A stretch of 64,000 nt of DNA from Mesorhizobium sp. (GTDB lineage: Bacteria > Pseudomonadota > Alphaproteobacteria > Rhizobiales > Rhizobiaceae), in the NCBI GenBank assembly GCA_004020545.1, contig SAQE01000007.1, positions 1 through 64,000 of the forward strand. The letters are read 5' to 3'. Shown piece by piece: positions 60,012 through 64,000 of this stretch. The notes beneath the pieces are model-generated. The model made no database searches and was not told the DNA's origin. It saw nothing but the letters and a program-made list of their open reading frames with translations. How positions within the stretch are numbered: the stretch's first letter is position 1; every line of letters begins with the position of its first letter. A program made the position numbers and the translations under genes.

Positions 60012-61083
60012 AGAAGCGTCCCTGACCGAGACATGCCTTTCGCTAGGCTTCGGCGGCAGTGCGGCATTGCCAGGCAGCGTCCTGGTGCTGGTCGACAACG
60101 GGTCGAGCGACGGCACCCCTGCCGTGATGGAGGCCATCAAGAAGGCCAGCCCAACACCTGTCCTGCTGGGACAGACGCTGGAACGCGGCTATGTCCCCCC
60201 ACGACATCTCGGCGTGCTCATGGCCAAAGCCTTTGCTGCCGAGCAAGGGCTTTCTGATGACGAGCTTTTGATCCTCCAGGCCGATGCCGACACGGTCTAT
60301 GCGAGCGACTATCTCGCCGCCATGCAGGCGGCGGCTCTTTCGGCGCCGCTCGATTTGATTGAAGGGGTTGCCCGCCCGTCGGAGAATTTTTTGAACGACC
60401 ATGCCGGTTACGCCGCTTGCTGCGCAATGGCCGATGAAGCGGTTTCCAGCCTGTTTGTGGCCGAGCAGGACGAGGTCATTGTTGACGACAAGGTGGCGGG
60501 ATTTCGCTTGTCACAGTATTTGAGATGGGGCGGGCATCAGCGGGAGTTCGATCGCCACGGTGACGAGATCCACGCGGAGACGTCGCGGCTCTTCCTGCGG
60601 GCAAAGACCTATGGCGCCGGGCGTACCCGTTCCGCAGGGGCTGTGGCGTATCCGTCGCGCCGCAAGATCGAGGCCGATCCGCTCGCAGCATTCGCAACGG
60701 CCGGCTTTCCGCGGGAACGCCGTTGGCGCGAGCGATGGGCAAAAACCCATCCCGTGTATCCGTCGTTGGCACAGTTTGATTGCACACCATTGGGCGAGGC
60801 GTTTCTTCAGCCCATTTTCATGCGCCAAATGCACGACATCATTCTGTTCGCGTTGATGCCGGCGCAGGTGCAGTTGGCCCTTGGCCAACGGTCGACAATC
60901 TCGCTTGTACAGTCTCCTCTCGCCCCCTTGCTTGAAAAAGTGGACGTCAGCGCCGAAGTGTTGAGGATGGCCCCCGGGCGGATTTTCGAGGCCTTCTTCA
61001 CATTGGCCGAGCTCCAACCCGGTCTCTTCTCGGATTGCATCCGCAACGCCCCGCGCGACCTGTCATCGAATGATACGCGATGA
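59977..61083 (+). CDS. Family 2 glycosyltransferase-like protein
   Basis: The 368-residue protein has the GT-A fold start QTAVVIPCLNEEASLTET, VLVLVDNGSSDGTPAVMEAI (nucleotide-sugar site), and LLILQADADTVYASDYLAAM with the DxD motif. It then has EGVARPSENFLNDHAGYAAC and VVDDKVAG-like IVDDKVAGFRLSQYL. No membrane segments are evident, so it is probably soluble. As last gene of the operon it could glycosylate the peptide, or move a sugar elsewhere; the acceptor is unknown. Start MQTAVVIP at 59977 overlaps the DUF483-like gene. Confidence 0.8.
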   Translation: MQTAVVIPCLNEEASLTETCLSLGFGGSAALPGSVLVLVDNGSSDGTPAVMEAIKKASPTPVLLGQTLERGYVPPRHLGVLMAKAFAAEQGLSDDELLILQADADTVYASDYLAAMQAAALSAPLDLIEGVARPSENFLNDHAGYAACCAMADEAVSSLFVAEQDEVIVDDKVAGFRLSQYLRWGGHQREFDRHGDEIHAETSRLFLRAKTYGAGRTRSAGAVAYPSRRKIEADPLAAFATAGFPRERRWRERWAKTHPVYPSLAQFDCTPLGEAFLQPIFMRQMHDIILFALMPAQVQLALGQRSTISLVQSPLAPLLEKVDVSAEVLRMAPGRIFEAFFTLAELQPGLFSDCIRNAPRDLSSNDTR

Positions 61084-61246
61084 GACTTCGACCAAAGCCA
61101 CGTTTAAGGCGAGTTGCGGCGGGCGAGCTTTCACCGGCTGACGCGCGCTTGATCTCCTCGTCGCTAGTTTGACGACACGGCCCCTGGCAACGCGGCGTTG
61201 CGCCCAATTGGGTGGATCGCCTCGAGAAAGGGATCGGGTAGCCGCC

Positions 61247-62158
61247 TTACCGGTCAGGATATAGGCGGCGCTTGAGCCGCTCAGCCGAGGTCATTTCCGC
61301 TTCTTCGTCAGCCTCGTCGTCATCGCCGGAGGCTGCCTCTCGCGATAGCATGATCAGCGCGAAGCCCTGAGTTTGTAGCAGAACTTGCTCGTAGAGCGGC
61401 GCGGCTTGGCGACCTCTCTCCACATGGAGCCACACGCCGGCGTCGGTTTCGTCGATCTCACTGGGAACGCCCGTCTCATGTTTCCGACGCTGCAGCAGCG
61501 AGTGCGCGGGAACCATGGCCCCAGTCGGGATTGAAAGTTTGGGAAATTTGAGCGCGTCGCGATAGTCGCGCAGCACCTTGCCGTTCTGCGTGACCACAAT
61601 GGCCACAGGTTCCTCGCGGAACTTGACGTAAGCGCGGCCGGCCGCCTCTTTGCTGACGTCGTACTTCTTGGCGATGGCCGACAGTTGGCGGATGTCGGGA
61701 TCCTTACCCACGGCAACATCGACCCGGAATTTTGGGGGTGGCATCAGGAGCTGCGAGGCAAAGCGATTGGCCTCGACCTCCATTTTCAGGCGCCGATCCG
61801 ACTTCCCGCCCTTCAGAGCCCGCATGTCCTGGAGCCTGCAAAGAAAACGTCCTTCGGCCGACGGCACATGCGACGGCATCAGGAAGTGCCCAAGCTCGTG
61901 GGCTATGGTGAAGCGCCGCCGCTCCCTAGGGCTCGCTTCGTTGAACAGAATTGTTCCGTTGAACTTGTCGGCCGAGGTCAGAAGGCCGCCTTCGTAGCCG
62001 TCAGTGGTCAGGGGGACGATCTCGAGAATATCGAGGCGCAGGCACAATTCCTCAATGGGCACCGGAATCGCCAGCTGCGGCTCGTGCTTCAGGATTTCCA
62101 GGACGAGGCGTTCGGGGCTGGCTGCATCGGCCAGATCGATGCGGCTGATGTTCATCAC
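61247..62158 (-). CDS. ImmA/IrrE-type zinc metallopeptidase
   Basis: The 303-residue protein has the zinc motif FTIAHELGHFLMPSH (HELGH at residues 87-91) followed by ANRFASQLLMP with the third ligand region, as in ImmA/IrrE family proteins that cleave a partner repressor. It is the second gene of a coupled pair: its start overlaps the stop of the XRE regulator by four bases. The acidic tail (EAASGDDDEADEEAEM) is notable. Such pairs regulate mobile elements, stress genes or act as toxin-antitoxin-like modules. Confidence 0.88.
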   Translation of the reverse strand: MMNISRIDLADAASPERLVLEILKHEPQLAIPVPIEELCLRLDILEIVPLTTDGYEGGLLTSADKFNGTILFNEASPRERRRFTIAHELGHFLMPSHVPSAEGRFLCRLQDMRALKGGKSDRRLKMEVEANRFASQLLMPPPKFRVDVAVGKDPDIRQLSAIAKKYDVSKEAAGRAYVKFREEPVAIVVTQNGKVLRDYRDALKFPKLSIPTGAMVPAHSLLQRRKHETGVPSEIDETDAGVWLHVERGRQAAPLYEQVLLQTQGFALIMLSREAASGDDDEADEEAEMTSAERLKRRLYPDR

Positions 62159-62481
62159 TTAGTGCGGCTGGCCTTGAGACGCTCGGCCAGCAAGGCGATG
62201 GTTTCCCGGTCGGCCGGCGAAAGCTCACTGAGATTGCGGTAGAGCGCCACGAGTGCGGGTTCCTCCTGACCCGCGGCCGGATTTTCGCCAACCAGATCCG
62301 CGACGCCGATCTTGTAATAGTCAGCAAGGCCTTTGAGCAGGACAAGGGATGGGTTCTTGCTGGCGCCGCGTTCAAGGTCCCAGATATGCGCCTTGGAGGC
62401 CCCGACTGCGTCGGCGACCTCCTGCAGCGATTTCCCGCTGCGCACACGCAGCTGCTTCAGCTTGACGGCCAGTTCTACCAT
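62155..62481 (-). CDS. XRE-family transcriptional regulator
   Basis: The 108-residue protein has a lambda-repressor-type helix-turn-helix (LKQLRVRSGKSLQEVADAVG, ASKAHIWDLERGASKNPSLV) and a short tail rich in acidic residues (LSELSPADRETIALLAERLK). It is upstream of and coupled to the ImmA-type peptidase, its likely partner. The divergent intergenic region (62482-62636) faces the ubiquitin-like operon, which it may control. Confidence 0.88.
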   Translation of the reverse strand: MVELAVKLKQLRVRSGKSLQEVADAVGASKAHIWDLERGASKNPSLVLLKGLADYYKIGVADLVGENPAAGQEEPALVALYRNLSELSPADRETIALLAERLKASRTK

Positions 62482-62636
62482 TCAGTCCTTCTCCGGAATC
62501 ATTTTTGGCGCGCACGCTTTCGCGGCACGCCGTCTGATCAGGCACTACAACATCATACCATGGGCATTGACGCAACCCGCGCCGTAAGATATAGTTGTAC
62601 GCACTTGTAGCAAACGAACCTTAACAGAGATTTTTA

Positions 62637-62856
62637 TGGGCAAAAATCGGCATGTCGTACCTCGCGACGGTCAGTGGGCGGTGCTCGGCGCCGGCAACAC
62701 TGCGCCACTTCCCTTCATCCGACCCAGGCCGATGCGATTGCCTCGGCAAGGGATATCGCCATCAACCAGCAAAGCGAGGTGGTGATCCATAGCCCGAACG
62801 GACAAATCCGTGACTCGAACTCTTACGGCAACGATCCCTTCCCGCCGCGCGGTTAG
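62637..62856 (+). pseudogene. DUF2188 protein, one frameshift
   Basis: The start MGKNRHVVPRDGQWAVLGAG (62637) is the usual DUF2188 beginning. After AACAC (about 62700) the frame must change to continue TSLHPTQADAIASARDIAIN, QQSEVVIHSPNGQIRDSNSY and GNDPFPPRG to the stop. A single base loss explains it. Proteins of this kind accompany many mobile defence or stress loci. It may be a sequencing error. Confidence 0.7.
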
Positions 62857-62882
62857 CGGCTTCAACAAAAGGATACTCCAAA

Positions 62883-63155
62883 ATGCAGACCCAGGAGAAC
62901 GAAAAGGACAAGGACAAGACCGTCACCATTATCGTTGACGGCAGCCCCTACGAGGTCCCGAAGAAGGACACTATCAGCTACGCCGAAGTGGTGACGCTGG
63001 CCTACCCCGATTATCCGCAGCACCCCGAGATCACCTACTCGGTGACCTACACGCGCGGCGATGGCCACAAGCCGGAAGGCATCCTGGCTCCGGGTGGCAG
63101 CGTGAAGGTCAAGGAAGGGATGGTCTTCAGTGTTAATCGAACTGGCCAGTCATAA
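62883..63155 (+). CDS. Ubiquitin-like (multiubiquitin-type) protein
   Basis: The 90-residue protein has a basic/acidic lead (MQTQENEKDKDKTVTIIVDG) and a beta-grasp-like pattern: VTIIVDGSPYEVPKKDTISY, AEVVTLAYP, ITYSVTYTRGDGHKPEGILA and GGSVKVKEGMVFSVNRTGQS. This fits the multiubiquitin domain encoded before ThiF-type E1 genes in bacterial ubiquitin-like conjugation loci. It has one domain and no Gly-Gly end (it ends TGQS), so conjugation, if any, would need a different chemistry. It overlaps the E1-like gene by 26 bases. Confidence 0.7.
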   Translation: MQTQENEKDKDKTVTIIVDGSPYEVPKKDTISYAEVVTLAYPDYPQHPEITYSVTYTRGDGHKPEGILAPGGSVKVKEGMVFSVNRTGQS

Positions 63156-64000
63156 CGATGATATCCGTCGCCTGCTCGAAAAGGGCTATGCTCTGAGGGT
63201 GGACACCTTGCACCTCGTGGTCCGGGACATTCCTTACCTCGACCACGAGGGCGTGCTTCAGACCGGGTCCATTGTCGCCAAACTCGTCCCTGTCGACGAG
63301 CATCACTTCGTTCAGGATGACCACCAGGTCTATTTTGCCGGATCGGCGCCATACGGCCTCGAAGGTCAACCCGTCCCCAACCTTGCCGGCGGTGCAACAA
63401 CCATTCCGTTGTCTCACGACGACGTCGTCGTCCAGAGGTCATTCTCCAACAAGCCGGCGACCGGGTTTGCGAATTTCTTCGCCAAAATCGAACACTATGT
63501 CGCCCTGATTTCCGGACCGGCGATAGAGCGGTTTCCGCAGGCCACCCCCCTCACCTTTCGCGTCGATCCCGACATCGTGCCGGACTCCGTGTTCAAGGTT
63601 CATGACTCCCTGACCAGCCGCGCCGAGATCGCCGATCTCGCCAACGTCTTTGTCGACGACGTCGTCGCCATCATCGGGCTTGGTGGCACGGGCTCCTATG
63701 TTCTGGATTTCATGGTCAAGACCAGGGTCAAGGAGATCCGCGGCTTTGACGGTGACCTGTTTTACCCGCACAACGCGTTCCGGTCGCCTGGAGCCCTGGA
63801 TCCCGAGGACTGGCAGAAGTCGAAAGCCTCGGTCGCCGAAAGGCGCTACGCGAACTTTCGGCACGGACTGTCGATGCGGCAGGTCTACATCGATGCTTCT
63901 TCCACGGCCGAGCTTGAAGGCGTGACGTTTGCTTTCGTTTGCGTGGACAAGGGCTCGGCCCGCGCCGCCATCTTCGAGCTTTTGACGGGGATGGGAATAC
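63130..64000 (+). CDS. ThiF/E1-like adenylyltransferase, cut by the window end
   Basis: From GTG at 63130 an open frame of at least 290 residues runs off the window. The N-terminal part (LIELASHNDDIRRLLEKGYA, IPYLDHEGVLQTGSIVAKLV) resembles the domain (DUF6791-type) found before bacterial E1 domains. Around residues 176-206 comes the Rossmann nucleotide motif DDVVAIIGLGGTGSYVLDFM, then IRGFDGDLFYPHNAFRSPGA, as in ThiF/E1 enzymes that adenylate ubiquitin-like proteins. The catalytic cysteine would lie beyond the edge. It is coupled to the ubiquitin-like gene. Confidence 0.8.
   Translation, partial: MLIELASHNDDIRRLLEKGYALRVDTLHLVVRDIPYLDHEGVLQTGSIVAKLVPVDEHHFVQDDHQVYFAGSAPYGLEGQPVPNLAGGATTIPLSHDDVVVQRSFSNKPATGFANFFAKIEHYVALISGPAIERFPQATPLTFRVDPDIVPDSVFKVHDSLTSRAEIADLANVFVDDVVAIIGLGGTGSYVLDFMVKTRVKEIRGFDGDLFYPHNAFRSPGALDPEDWQKSKASVAERRYANFRHGLSMRQVYIDASSTAELEGVTFAFVCVDKGSARAAIFELLTGMGI

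Overview
The window looks like a symbiosis island or plasmid of a nodulating alphaproteobacterium, most likely Mesorhizobium or a close relative. The evidence is a full set of nodulation genes (nodABC, nodIJ, nodH, nodFE, nodD), several nod boxes, NifA/sigma-54 promoters, a SyrB-like regulator, many insertion-sequence remnants and many broken genes. The genus is an inference from gene content; no rRNA or core phylogenetic marker is present.

Layout. 1-3955: a duplicated nodA'-nod box-nodD' block, an IS481-type element split by an IS110-type element, then intact nodD. 4004-7955: a MocC/IolI-like isomerase with its LacI-type regulator, and dctA behind a NifA/sigma-54 promoter. 7984-15933 (minus strand): nodH, nodJ, nodI, nodC, nodB, nodA and, separately, nodFE. 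Together they predict a sulfated lipo-chitooligosaccharide with a specialised acyl chain. 16015-24830: the second duplicated nod block, a syrB-like gene, IS66 and integrase remnants, a NifA/sigma-54 promoter repeat, a phage-like Ntn hydrolase and a decayed copper-resistance cluster. 25603-36924: tauD, a cysteine-synthase fragment, a thioredoxin-like/TlpA protein, gltBD and a broken outer-membrane protein. 37230-39243: more remnants, including the second promoter repeat fused to a methyltransferase pseudogene. 39684-50435: a sulfone/sulfonate operon (msuE, sfnG, a Liv-type ABC transporter, sfnB, ssuD, an FAD protein) with several frameshifts. 50974-54830: an amidohydrolase fragment, an S46 peptidase with a well-formed NifA/sigma-54 promoter, and a decayed SUMO-protease-type (C48) effector.

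The most novel part is 55659-61083, an uninterrupted six-gene peptide-modification (RiPP) operon in which every gene overlaps the next. It encodes a 64-residue precursor ending in a Tyr/His/Arg-rich core, an FxsB-like radical SAM/SPASM enzyme fused to an HExxH hydroxylase-type domain, a UPF0489 protein resembling peptide arginases (Arg to ornithine), a GNAT acetyltransferase with a Lys/Pro-rich tail, a DUF483-like cysteine protein and a family 2 glycosyltransferase. The prediction is a cyclophane-bridged, possibly hydroxylated, ornithine-containing and further decorated peptide.

It is followed by an XRE/ImmA-type regulator-protease pair on the minus strand. At the right edge is a ubiquitin-like protein and E1-like (ThiF) operon whose E1 gene runs off the window.

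Limits: all identities come from reading motifs by eye. Boundaries of remnants are approximate (tens of bases). The many frameshifts may be real decay or sequence errors.
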